Origin: Gemmatimonadota bacterium
GTDB taxonomy: Bacteria; Gemmatimonadota; Gemmatimonadetes; Gemmatimonadales; Gemmatimonadaceae
Length of the DNA: 64,000 nucleotides
Direction of reading: 5' to 3'
NCBI GenBank assembly: GCA_016712265.1
Contig: JADJRJ010000027.1
Coordinates: forward strand, 434,001 to 498,000
A program made the position numbers and the translations under genes. Shown piece after piece: positions 54,970-62,958 of the stretch (the first letter of the stretch is position 1; every line of letters begins with the position of its first letter). The notes beneath the pieces were generated by a model, which was given only the letters and a program-made list of their open reading frames with translations, was not told the origin of the DNA and searched no databases.

Positions 54970-56346
54970 ATGCCCCTCACTCCTTCCGAAGCATGGGATC
55001 GCCTCCTGCGCGTCGCGAAGGATAAACTGACGGAACAGACGTTCCGAACATGGCTGGAACCAGCCGTGCCAGAACGCTTTAGCGATGGCAAGCTGGTCGT
55101 AAAGGTGGCCGACCAATTCGCCGTCGACTGGAACGAAAAAAAGCACGCCGCACTCCTCAACGGGTTCGCACCCATCGCCCTCGGCGAACCGTGCCAAATC
55201 GTTTTCCGCGCCGACGAAGAACGACAGGCCCGCACCGGCCAAATCGATCTCTTCTCACAGCCTAAGGGGCCCGCCTCCATTCCGGCGCAGCCCGTCCCGA
55301 GGCCACTCCTCAGTACTCGCTACACCTTCGATCACTTCGTCGTCGGCAAGAGCAACGAGGTGGCAGCCGCCGCCGCTCTCGCTGTAGCCAATGCGCCAGG
55401 GCAGATGTTCAACCCGCTCTTCCTCTATGGGGCGACGGGTGTGGGAAAAACCCACCTCATGCAGGCTGTGGCGCAGGAAATCCTCAAGCGCACCCCCGAC
55501 CTCCGCATCGTTTACCTGAGCGCCGAGCAGTTCACCAACGAGTACGTCCAAGCCCTGCGCTCCAACTCCATGCCGGACTTCCGTCGACGATTTCGCGAGA
55601 CCGATCTCCTCCTCGTCGATGACGTGCACAGCCTCAAAGGAAAGGAGGCAACGCAGGAGGAGTTTTTCCACACATTCAACGCCATCTACGAGGCTGGTCG
55701 ACAGATCATCCTCACTTCAGATCGCTCCCCGGATGACCTCGGCAATGTCGAAGCACGGCTCGTCTCCCGTTTTCAGTGGGGAATGGTCGCCGACATCGAG
55801 TTTCCGGACCTCGAGCTGCGCATTGCCATCCTGCGCAAGAAGGCCGAGCTGGACCAGTTGCAGCGGCAGATTTCCGACGATGTCATTCGCTTTCTCGCCG
55901 AGCACATCCGGTCCAGCGTGCGTGAACTGGAGAGCGCCGTCATCCGCTTGCTGGCCTATGCCTCCCTCAAGCGCCGGGACATCACCCTCGCCCTCGCCCA
56001 GGAAGCCTTGCGCGACAAGTTGCGCCGCTCCATTGCCGGTGGCCTCGAGGAGGTGCCGGCGATTACCGCGGAGCGCATCCAGGGCGCCGTAGCCCGCGAA
56101 TGGGGAGTCACTGCGGAGGCCCTGCGCTCCAAATCTCGGACCAAGACCCTCACGATTCCTCGACAAGCCGCCATGCACCTCTGTCGAGAACTACTGGCCA
56201 TGCACCTGGTGGAGATCGGGGTCGTGTTCGGAAACCGGGATCATTCCACAGTCATCCACAGTCTCGAACGCGCCGCCGAGCAGATTGCGACCGATGCTAT
56301 CTTCTTGCAGCGCTTGGAGTCTGCGAAGCGTGCCCTCACGTCTTAG
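54970..56346 (+). CDS. dnaA: Chromosomal replication initiator protein DnaA
   Basis: A 458-residue DnaA. N-terminal interaction domain (WDRLLRVAKDKLTEQTFRTWLEP), short linker, AAA+ domain (GATGVGKTHLMQAVAQEI at about 155; LLLVDDVHSLKGKEATQEEFFHTFN; SRFQWGM), and C-terminal domain IV that reads DnaA boxes (SRTKTLTIPRQAAMHLCREL, then VFGNRDHSTVIHSLERA). It melts oriC and loads the helicase. It is divergent from rpmH. The short linker is a modest length difference from E. coli. Confidence 0.98.
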   Translation: MPLTPSEAWDRLLRVAKDKLTEQTFRTWLEPAVPERFSDGKLVVKVADQFAVDWNEKKHAALLNGFAPIALGEPCQIVFRADEERQARTGQIDLFSQPKGPASIPAQPVPRPLLSTRYTFDHFVVGKSNEVAAAAALAVANAPGQMFNPLFLYGATGVGKTHLMQAVAQEILKRTPDLRIVYLSAEQFTNEYVQALRSNSMPDFRRRFRETDLLLVDDVHSLKGKEATQEEFFHTFNAIYEAGRQIILTSDRSPDDLGNVEARLVSRFQWGMVADIEFPDLELRIAILRKKAELDQLQRQISDDVIRFLAEHIRSSVRELESAVIRLLAYASLKRRDITLALAQEALRDKLRRSIAGGLEEVPAITAERIQGAVAREWGVTAEALRSKSRTKTLTIPRQAAMHLCRELLAMHLVEIGVVFGNRDHSTVIHSLERAAEQIATDAIFLQRLESAKRALTS

Positions 56347-56475
56347 GTGAGGTCACTTCCACATTTCCACAGCCCCTATCACTAATACCCTGTTTCTTAT
56401 CTCTTCTAAGAACAGAGTAGAACGCTGGACCAGGGGGACTTCTCGCAGGACCGCCCTCTCACCACCCTTTCAGAC
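56347..56475. other. Candidate oriC segment between dnaA and dnaN
   Basis: DnaA-box-like sites: ACTTCCACA (56355-56363) and ATTTCCACA (56363-56371), with TCATCCACA (56252-56260) and CATTCCACA (56242-56250) just inside the dnaA 3' end. The centre (56376-56420) is AT-rich against the genome, plausible as an unwinding element. Flanking gene orientation (leftward before, rightward after) also fits an origin here. The upstream rpmH-dnaA spacer is the alternative. Confidence 0.45.
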
Positions 56476-57582
56476 ATGCGCCTGACCATCAGCCGGGAGA
56501 AGCTCCAGGAAGCCCTGGTGGCCGTTTCGGCCGCCGTGCCGGCGAAGACCACGCTTCCGGTCCTCGGCAACCTCCTCCTTGAGACCACCGACCGTGGGCT
56601 CCGGATCTCCGGTACCGACCTCGACATCAGCGTGTCGATGGAGGTTGCCGCGGATGTGGAGGCTCCGGGTGGGATTACGGTGCCGGCGCGAAAGCTGAGT
56701 GAGATCGTTCGCGAACTCCCGCCCAGCCCGGTGAAGCTCGCTGCCGTGGGTGAGCAGCGGATCGTCGTCGAATGCGGAAAGTCCAAGTTCAAGCTGCTCG
56801 GATTGCCCAAGGACGACTTCCCGGCATTTCCAACGGTGGACTTCAAGTCAGCGTGGCGACTGCGATCCGGTGAACTCCAGCAGTTGATTTCCCACACGGC
56901 CTTCGCGGTTTCCACCGAGGAGAGCCGACCGATCCTCAACGGCGTGTTGTGGGAAGTGCGCGAAGACACGCTCCGGATGGTCGCGACCAACGGACATCGC
57001 CTGGCCAAGATGGAGCTCGCCTACGAAGGGGGAAGCAAGGCAGAGTTCATCATCCCGCCGAAGGCCCTGGAGCAGGTCCGCAAGCTGTTCCCGACGGACG
57101 AGGAGGTGGAAGTCGGTCGTGGGGAAAACCACATCGCGTTCCGCTCGCCCTTTGTCTCGGTCTACACACGCCTCATCGAGGGACCGTATCCGCCGTACGA
57201 GTCGGTCATCCCCAAGGACAACGACCGGGTCGCGATCATCGAGAAGGCCGAGTTGATCTCGGCGCTCAAGCGTATGTCGGTGGTCGCGTCGGATCAGACG
57301 CATCGCGTGAAGCTGTCGTTCAACACCGCGCTGCTGAAATTCTCCGTCCAGACGCCGGACCTGGGGGAAGGGCAGGACGAGATTCCGGTGAAGTACACGG
57401 GCGACCCGATGGACATCGGGTTCAACGGCCTCTACCTGCTGGAAGTGCTGCGGTACATGCCGACGGAGGAGATTCGCCTCACGTTCAAGCATCCGGAGCG
57501 CGCGACCACGATGGAGCCGGAGGGCTGGAAGGAATCGGCCAAGTACCTCTGTCTCGTGATGCCGCTGCGGTTGGTCGACTAG
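56476..57582 (+). CDS. dnaN: DNA polymerase III subunit beta (sliding clamp)
   Basis: A 368-residue beta clamp in three similar domains: MRLTISREKLQEALVAVSAAVPAKTTLPVLGNLLLET, ALEQVRKLFPTDEEVEVGRGENHIAF, and the carboxy-terminal LRYMPTEEIRLTF, ending with VMPLRLVD, a normal end. It encircles DNA and tethers polymerases. Its TAG (57580-57582) shares the palindrome CTAG with the stop of the convergent gene. recF does not follow. Confidence 0.97.
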   Translation: MRLTISREKLQEALVAVSAAVPAKTTLPVLGNLLLETTDRGLRISGTDLDISVSMEVAADVEAPGGITVPARKLSEIVRELPPSPVKLAAVGEQRIVVECGKSKFKLLGLPKDDFPAFPTVDFKSAWRLRSGELQQLISHTAFAVSTEESRPILNGVLWEVREDTLRMVATNGHRLAKMELAYEGGSKAEFIIPPKALEQVRKLFPTDEEVEVGRGENHIAFRSPFVSVYTRLIEGPYPPYESVIPKDNDRVAIIEKAELISALKRMSVVASDQTHRVKLSFNTALLKFSVQTPDLGEGQDEIPVKYTGDPMDIGFNGLYLLEVLRYMPTEEIRLTFKHPERATTMEPEGWKESAKYLCLVMPLRLVD

Positions 57583-58338
57583 GGCAGGCGGGTCGCCACG
57601 AACGACACGACCTGCGCCACGCGCTGCGACATGGTGTTGGCGGAGGCCATGAGGTTGATCGTGAAGGACCCGCGCGACTCCACGAGCTGCCCGTCGTTTC
57701 CGGTGACCTGCAGGCGAGCCTCGCCCCGCAGGTCGCCGGACGTGCGCATGGGAAATGCGCGGGTGGAGTCGCCCTGGATGTGGGCCGTGAGCTCAACGAC
57801 CTGCTCGTAGGTGGACCGATCCGCGCCGGGCACCGGCGACTGCCAGGAGATCACGGAAGTCACCGTGCGGGGCGATCCGCGAGTGCACAGCGAGTAACTG
57901 CAGGGAATCCCGCTGGGGCCAGGTGCTGGCACTGCGTGGTTGCAGGAGTCGGACGACGAGCGGCGACGGCAGCAGCCCAAGGTCGCGACATGGCAGGGTG
58001 AGGCGAGCAGGGTTCCACCGGCCGGAACGATCGACCGCGATGGGGGGCAGGGAATCGAGGCGTCCGAGGGAGTCGTTGCGCGCCACGCGGACTCCGAGAC
58101 CGCGCGCGTCGTGCGTGAGCAGGGTGGTCGCCACGGTGTTCGTGCTATCGCGCCGGACACTGTCCGAGGAGATCACCAGGGTGCGCACTTCGAGCTGCAG
58201 GGGGGCCGTGGAGGGCTCCGGGACCACGAAGGGTGCAGGGACCCTCGGAACCTCGACTGGGGGCAGTGGAGCCGATTCTGGCACGACTGGCGCGGGTACG
58301 GGCGCAGGCCGGCACGCGAGCGCCAGGGTGATGGCCAT
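57579..58338 (-). CDS. Hypothetical lipoprotein, frameshifted
   Basis: About 252 residues. The start shown (MAITLALACRPAP) has a lipobox LALAC; an upstream GTG reading HRSWSHRRWLGRMAITLALAC would give a more basic n-region and is possible. A proline/valine-rich linker follows, then beta-rich sequence (LEVRTLVISSDSV). The frame to LQLLAVHSRIAP is followed by VTSVISWQSPVPG in another frame to the TAG at 57579, so one base is missing in the GGGG run at 57869-57872. No family recognised. Downstream of rnpB on the same strand. Confidence 0.6.
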
Positions 58339-58392
58339 CCTGCCGAGCCAACGGCGATGCGACCAGCTGCGGTGGAACGGGGGTGTCAGGAC

Positions 58393-58770
58393 GGGCACTG
58401 GCCTATAAGCCGGGTTCTGTCGGAATCCCTCGCGGGAAACCGTAACGGTCATTTCTCTTGGAGCGTGATCGCTCACGCCCTCCAGCAGCCTACCCGCGGC
58501 GTCTTTGTCGAGTTGGGCGCTCTCGCCGCCTACTTGGCCTTGCTCCGGCCGGGGTTTGCCGTGCCAACCCTGTTGCCAGGATTGCGGTGGGCTCTTACCC
58601 CGCCGTTTCACCCTTACCCGCACGCCTTGCAGCGCAACGGGCGGTCTGTTTTCTGTGGCACTTTCCATCGCGCCACTTACGTGACGCGTCCAGGTGTTAC
58701 CTGGCGACCTGCCCAATGGAGCCCGGACTTTCCTCGAGGTGTTACCCCCGCGACCGTCCAGCCACTACCC
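58393..58770 (-). ncRNA. rnpB: RNase P RNA, class A
   Basis: About 378 nt on the minus strand. Landmarks: GAGGAAAGTCCGGGCTCC near the 5' end, the conserved AACAGACCGCC and GGTAAGGGTGAAACGGCGGG core, GGTAAGAGCCCACCGC, AGGCGGCGAGAGC-type middle, and the 3' end CAGAACCCGGCTTATAGGC. P1 pairs the ends (GGGTAGTGGCT with GGCCAGTGCCC, one mismatch). It processes pre-tRNA 5' ends with RnpA. A -10-like TATATT lies at 58785-58790 on the same strand. Ends are set by P1 and may be off by a few bases. Confidence 0.95.
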
Positions 58771-58918
58771 GCCTGACACCGGGGAATATAGCGGGACGGT
58801 GGGTAGCCCCGGGTGTGTTGTTGGTCACCGGATGCGGGGGGTGACGGGTGTGCACCATGACGGCGGCCTGACGCTGCCGCGCATGATGCGGTCGACGCGT
58901 CACCCGGAGAGCCGCGCG

Positions 58919-59833
58919 ATGACCGAGTGGAGGAGAGCCCAGCCGCTGGCAGCGATCACGACGATGTTGACCCCGGACGAGCAGATGCGGGTGGATGCGG
59001 CCGGCAGCGGCGTGTTTGCCACGACCCATCGCTCGTCCGTGGACGATGTCCTGCGTGACTTGCGGCTCTGCCGGGCGCGAGCGGTCGTGGTGTCGACAGC
59101 CTTCTGTCGCGAGGTGCCGGATATTTCCCGGGTGGCCCGCGTGGTGCGGGAGTTTCCGCAGGTGCCCACGGTGGCGCTGCTCTCGCAGGTGGATCGCGGC
59201 ACGGCGCGGGCGGTCCTCACGCTGGGCCAGTGCGGCATTCGCACGTTGGTCGACGTGCGGGAGCCCACCGGTTGGCGCGAGCTCCGCAGCCTGCTCGCCC
59301 GCGAGCGGTCCACCGACCTGCAGCATCTCGCCGTGGCGCACCTCCTCGGCGAGATGCCGGCGGCCCGTCCCGGCATGCGACGGTTTGCCGAAGTGCTCTT
59401 CGAGCGGGCCGCGCGCCCCGGGGGGGTGAGTGACCTCGCCGATGCCCTGCAGGTGCTGCCCAGTACCATGATGAGCCGCTTCTTCCGCGCGGCGCTCCCG
59501 CCCCCGCGGCGCCTGCTCACCTACGCCCGCCTGGTCTTCGCGGCCCACTGGTTCGAAAACCCGGGGCTCTCCATCTCACGCGTCGCCTCGCAAATGGATT
59601 ATTCCTCCGCCCAGAGCTTCGGGCGCCACCTGCGCCACGCCCTGGGGCTCACGGCGCAACAGTTCCGCGATCGCTACGACGCGCGCGGCATGTTGCAGCG
59701 CCTGAGCGACGACCTCGTGGTGCCCTACCGACACGCCTGGGCGAGCTTCGACCCGTTGGTGAACCGACGTCGCAGTCCGTGCGTCAGGCCGGGGGAAGGT
59801 GCGCGACCACCTCAGCCGCACGCGCCAGGCTGA
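58919..59833 (+). CDS. AraC-type regulator with degenerate receiver-like N-terminal domain
   Basis: A 304-residue protein. The C-terminal 110 residues form an AraC-type double HTH (VSDLADALQVLPSTMMSRFFRAALPPPRRLLTYARL, then ENPGLSISRVASQMDYSSAQSFGRHLRHALGLTAQQFRDRY). The N-terminal part (VDDVLRDLRLCRARAVVVST, then VPTVALLSQVDRGTARAVLTLGQCGIRTLVDVREP) resembles a response-regulator receiver fold without the phosphoacceptor aspartate. GGAGA precedes the ATG at 58919 by nine bases. Its 3' end overlaps pyrE by 50 bp on the opposite strand. Confidence 0.82.
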   Translation: MTEWRRAQPLAAITTMLTPDEQMRVDAAGSGVFATTHRSSVDDVLRDLRLCRARAVVVSTAFCREVPDISRVARVVREFPQVPTVALLSQVDRGTARAVLTLGQCGIRTLVDVREPTGWRELRSLLARERSTDLQHLAVAHLLGEMPAARPGMRRFAEVLFERAARPGGVSDLADALQVLPSTMMSRFFRAALPPPRRLLTYARLVFAAHWFENPGLSISRVASQMDYSSAQSFGRHLRHALGLTAQQFRDRYDARGMLQRLSDDLVVPYRHAWASFDPLVNRRRSPCVRPGEGARPPQPHAPG

Positions 59834-60350
59834 CCACGGGACATCCGGCGGCCGCGATGGCCTCGTGCCCACCCTCCTCACGGTCGACCACGGCCAGGAC
59901 ACCGAGGACCTGTGCCCCGGCCGCGCGAAGGGCCTCGATGGCCTTGAGTGCCGAGCCGCCGGTGGTGATCACGTCTTCGATGATGACTACGCGATCCCGC
60001 TCGCGAAACGGCCCCTCGATGAGCCGTCCCGTGCCGTGCGCCTTGGCTTCCTTGCGCACCGTAAAGGCGCGCAGGGGCCGCGTGGTGCCGGCACTCTCGC
60101 GGGCGATCGCATACGAGACCGGATCGGCTCCCAGCGTGAGGCCGCCAACGGCATCCGCGTCGGGGAAGTGCGCGCGAACCGCGGCCAGCCCCAGGGCCCC
60201 GATCAGCGCGAGGCCGTCGGGACTCATCGTCGTCAGGCGGGCGTCGATGTACAGGGTGCTGCGGCGTCCGCTCGCCAGAACAAAGTCCCCGCGGCGCGCG
60301 CTGCGTTCGGCGAGCAGGGCCGCCAAGGTCGGCTCAGACGGTTGGGACAT
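59784..60350 (-). CDS. pyrE: Orotate phosphoribosyltransferase
   Basis: A 188-residue OPRTase adding PRPP to orotate in UMP synthesis. The N-terminal GDFVLASGRRSTLYIDARL is family-typical, followed by VGGLTLGADPVSYAIA, the flexible catalytic loop RKEAKAHGTGRLIEGPF and the PRPP motif RVVIIEDVITTGGSALKAIEAL. It is 18 bp downstream of the protein kinase gene on the same strand and probably co-transcribed. The 3' end overlaps the AraC gene. Confidence 0.95.
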   Translation of the reverse strand: MSQPSEPTLAALLAERSARRGDFVLASGRRSTLYIDARLTTMSPDGLALIGALGLAAVRAHFPDADAVGGLTLGADPVSYAIARESAGTTRPLRAFTVRKEAKAHGTGRLIEGPFRERDRVVIIEDVITTGGSALKAIEALRAAGAQVLGVLAVVDREEGGHEAIAAAGCPVVSLARAAEVVAHLPPA

Positions 60351-60368
60351 GGTCGGGAGGGCGGGTGC

Positions 60369-61292
60369 CTAACGCCGGAACAGGCCGCGCACACGGGAGA
60401 ACAGCCCGCTCTCGCCTGCGGCATCGTCCGCCGCCGGCGCGGCGTCCACGGGAGCCCGGGCGGCGTCCGCGAGGGCCGCCGTGAACGCCACGACGTCGGC
60501 AAAGCGCTCCGCAGGTTGGCGGGCGAGTCCGCGCATCACTGCCCGATCCACGGCGTCGGGAAACACCAGGCCCGCTTTTGCCTTGTTGAGCGCAATCGGG
60601 GGCTGCGACAGGAGCTGCGTGAACATCTCCCGTGGATTCTTCGCCAGGTACGGCAGCACCCCGGTCAGCAACAGGTAGGCAATCGTGGCGAGGGAATACT
60701 GGTCGGCGGCTGGAGTGACCAGCTCCCCCGAGAGGGCTTCCGGGGCGACGTACATCAAGGTGCCGACAAAGTAGCCGGCACGCGTGAGGCGCTCGTCCTG
60801 CGTGGTATCCGTGGCCGCGGCAATGCCGAAGTCGAGCAGCTTGAGGACGCCCGTGTCGGGGTCGTACATCGCGTTGTCCGGCTTGAGGTCGCGATGTACC
60901 AGCCCCGCGTCGTGGACGGACTTTACCGCGGCACCCAGCTGTTCCATGATCTGCGCCACTTCGGTCACGGGCAGTGGTGCCTTCCGCTTGGCGTACTTCT
61001 CCAGCAACTCGCCCAGGGCCCACTCCATCACGAGATAGTGCAGGCCATCCGCCTGCCCGATCTCGATGGTGCGAATGACGTTGGGGTGCACGACGCGCTT
61101 CCCGAAGTCCGCCTCGCGCGTGAAGCGCGCGACGGCGGTCCGCTCCTGGCGGAGCTTGGGCTTGAGCAGCTTGAACGCCACGGTCCCATGGGCCGGGTGC
61201 TCCGCGCGATACACCACCGCAGTGCCCCCCTCGCCCACCAGCTGTCTCAGCGCATAGCCGGCAATGTCACGGCCCTCGAAGTTCTCCGACAC
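60369..61292 (-). CDS. Serine/threonine protein kinase, Hanks type
   Basis: A 307-residue soluble kinase. Subdomain I GEGGTAVVYRAE; VAIK-like VAFKLLKPKL with the catalytic lysine; catalytic loop HRDLKPDN (about 131-138); DFG in LKLLDFGIAA; and APEAL in VAPEALSGELVTP. A short helical tail (ADDAAGESGLFSRVRGLF) follows. No transmembrane segment or PASTA domain. The GTG at 61290-61292 (SENFEGRDIAGYAL) was chosen; the longer open frame includes the divergent promoter. It is divergent from the GWxTD gene and leads the kinase-pyrE pair. Confidence 0.92.
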   Translation of the reverse strand: MSENFEGRDIAGYALRQLVGEGGTAVVYRAEHPAHGTVAFKLLKPKLRQERTAVARFTREADFGKRVVHPNVIRTIEIGQADGLHYLVMEWALGELLEKYAKRKAPLPVTEVAQIMEQLGAAVKSVHDAGLVHRDLKPDNAMYDPDTGVLKLLDFGIAAATDTTQDERLTRAGYFVGTLMYVAPEALSGELVTPAADQYSLATIAYLLLTGVLPYLAKNPREMFTQLLSQPPIALNKAKAGLVFPDAVDRAVMRGLARQPAERFADVVAFTAALADAARAPVDAAPAADDAAGESGLFSRVRGLFRR

Positions 61293-61440
61293 GCGGGCGA
61301 ACCTAATCCCGGGCGTCAGTGGCAGCAAGCAAACGGAAGGTGAGAGCCCATCGGTGTCTGCTCCCGATGGTAGGGAACCAGCCGGCGCGCGGGTATATAT
61401 CAGGCCAGCCGGCTCCACCGGTCCTCTTGATGCCCTGCCC

Positions 61441-62844
61441 ATGCGTCTGACCTCACCTCGCCTCATCGCGGGATGCACACTGCTCACCCTCCTGACCACG
61501 GCATGTGGCGGACGCGGACGCGGTGCCCCCCCAGGACGCGGCCCGGAGCCGGCCGCAGCATCCGCCCAGCCTACGGGACAGCGGCGCGTCCCGGTCCAGA
61601 CGGACGCGGTCACGCTCTATCGGCGCCTGGGGCTGCTGGCCGAGGGAGGCGAGACGCCGTTCGTGGGCAACCTCACGTTCTTCGCCGGGCGTTCGACCGA
61701 CTCGACCCTGATGGTGCTGACCATCTCGCTGGCGAACCGAGCCCTGCGCTTCTCGCGGGAAGGGGATCGGTATCGCAGCGGGTACCGCGTGGGCGTGGAG
61801 GTGAAGCGCGGCACCGACGTGGTCGCCAATCTTTCCAGTGACGAGACCGTGCGCGTCCTTGCCTTTCGCGAGACGCAGCGCACCGACGAGGCGGTCCTCT
61901 TCCGACGGGTCATTCCCCTGCCGCCAGGCACCTACGACCTCCGACTGATCGTCAAGGGCGACTCGGTGAACAACGGCAGCGCGATCGAGGCCACGATCGG
62001 GGTGCCGCGCCTGGCCGACGGGGCGTTAAGCTCGCCCGTGGCCTTCTTTGAGGCGACCCCGCGGACGACGCGCGATTCGCTCCCGCGCATCCTGGCGACC
62101 CCACGCAGCACGGTCGTGTTTGGGCGCGACACGCTCCTGCCGCTGTACGTCGAAGGGTACGGCACTGGCCCCACCTTTCCCGTCCGCGTGCAGGTCCGCC
62201 CGGAGGGCACCGGCAGCGTGCTGTGGAGCGACTCCGTCTCGCTCACTCGGCAAGGCAACCTGTTCAGCGGCGTGATCCAGGTCCCACTGCAGAAGCTTGG
62301 CGTCGGGGTGATGGTGGCGTACGTCAATCGTGCCGGCGGATCCGACACGCTCCGGGCGCCGATCTTCGTGGCCTTCGGCGATGACCTGCCCGTCGCGACG
62401 TACACCGAGATGCTCGATTACCTGCGCTACTACGTCAGCGCCCCGCGCCTCTCCGCGATGCGTGATGCCGGCCCCGAAGCCCGGGCGCGATTGTGGGCAG
62501 AGTTCATTCGCGATTCCGACCCCATCCCGGAGACGTCGGCCCACGAGGGGCTGCGCGACTACTTCGGTCGGATGGGCCAGGCGAACCTGCGGTTCCGGGA
62601 AGAAGGGGGTCCCGGATGGCTCACCGATCGGGGACGCGCCTTTGTGTCGCTGGGGACGCCCGACCAGATCCTGGAACCCAACATCAACGACCTCAACCAG
62701 CGTGGTCGCACCCAGATCTGGGAGTACCGTCAGCATCGCCTTGCGATTGTCTTTGTGGACCAGACCGGATTTGGCCGCTGGCGCATGACCCTGTCCTCCG
62801 AGACCGAGTTCGAGACGACGGCGCGACGCCTGATGGTGCAGTAG
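61441..62844 (+). CDS. GWxTD-domain lipoprotein
   Basis: A 467-residue lipoprotein: signal MRLTSPRLIAGCTLLTLLTTAC with a lipobox cysteine at residue 22, a low-complexity Pro/Ala linker, beta-rich middle region (LYVEGYGTGPTFPVRVQV), and the GWxTD domain (GGPGWLTDRGRAFVSLGTPDQIL, then RTQIWEYRQHRLAIVFVDQTGFGRWRM). The domain is typical of Gemmatimonadota, Bacteroidota and relatives; function unknown. A -10-like TATATA (61394-61399) precedes it. The divergent kinase is 150 bp away. Confidence 0.87.
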   Translation: MRLTSPRLIAGCTLLTLLTTACGGRGRGAPPGRGPEPAAASAQPTGQRRVPVQTDAVTLYRRLGLLAEGGETPFVGNLTFFAGRSTDSTLMVLTISLANRALRFSREGDRYRSGYRVGVEVKRGTDVVANLSSDETVRVLAFRETQRTDEAVLFRRVIPLPPGTYDLRLIVKGDSVNNGSAIEATIGVPRLADGALSSPVAFFEATPRTTRDSLPRILATPRSTVVFGRDTLLPLYVEGYGTGPTFPVRVQVRPEGTGSVLWSDSVSLTRQGNLFSGVIQVPLQKLGVGVMVAYVNRAGGSDTLRAPIFVAFGDDLPVATYTEMLDYLRYYVSAPRLSAMRDAGPEARARLWAEFIRDSDPIPETSAHEGLRDYFGRMGQANLRFREEGGPGWLTDRGRAFVSLGTPDQILEPNINDLNQRGRTQIWEYRQHRLAIVFVDQTGFGRWRMTLSSETEFETTARRLMVQ

Positions 62845-62867
62845 CGGTCGCGGGGCTGCACACCCAC

Positions 62868-62897
62868 ACCGCCGGGGCTCATGCTCCGGCGGTTTTT
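62868..62897 (+). terminator. Intrinsic terminator after the GWxTD gene
   Basis: Stem ACCGCCGG (62868-62875) with CCGGCGGT (62886-62893), 10-nt loop, followed by TTTTT. Confidence 0.8.
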
Positions 62898-62958
62898 GGT
62901 TCCCGCCGTCCTCGGCGCGCAGTAGAGTTGAAGGTTCGTCCACCCTCCGTTTTCGATC

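Noticed and set aside
58339..58716. A long lipoprotein N-terminus reaching through the RNase P RNA
   Set aside because: The open frame across rnpB has no homology; the RNA is clear and the lipobox places the start near 58338 or slightly upstream.
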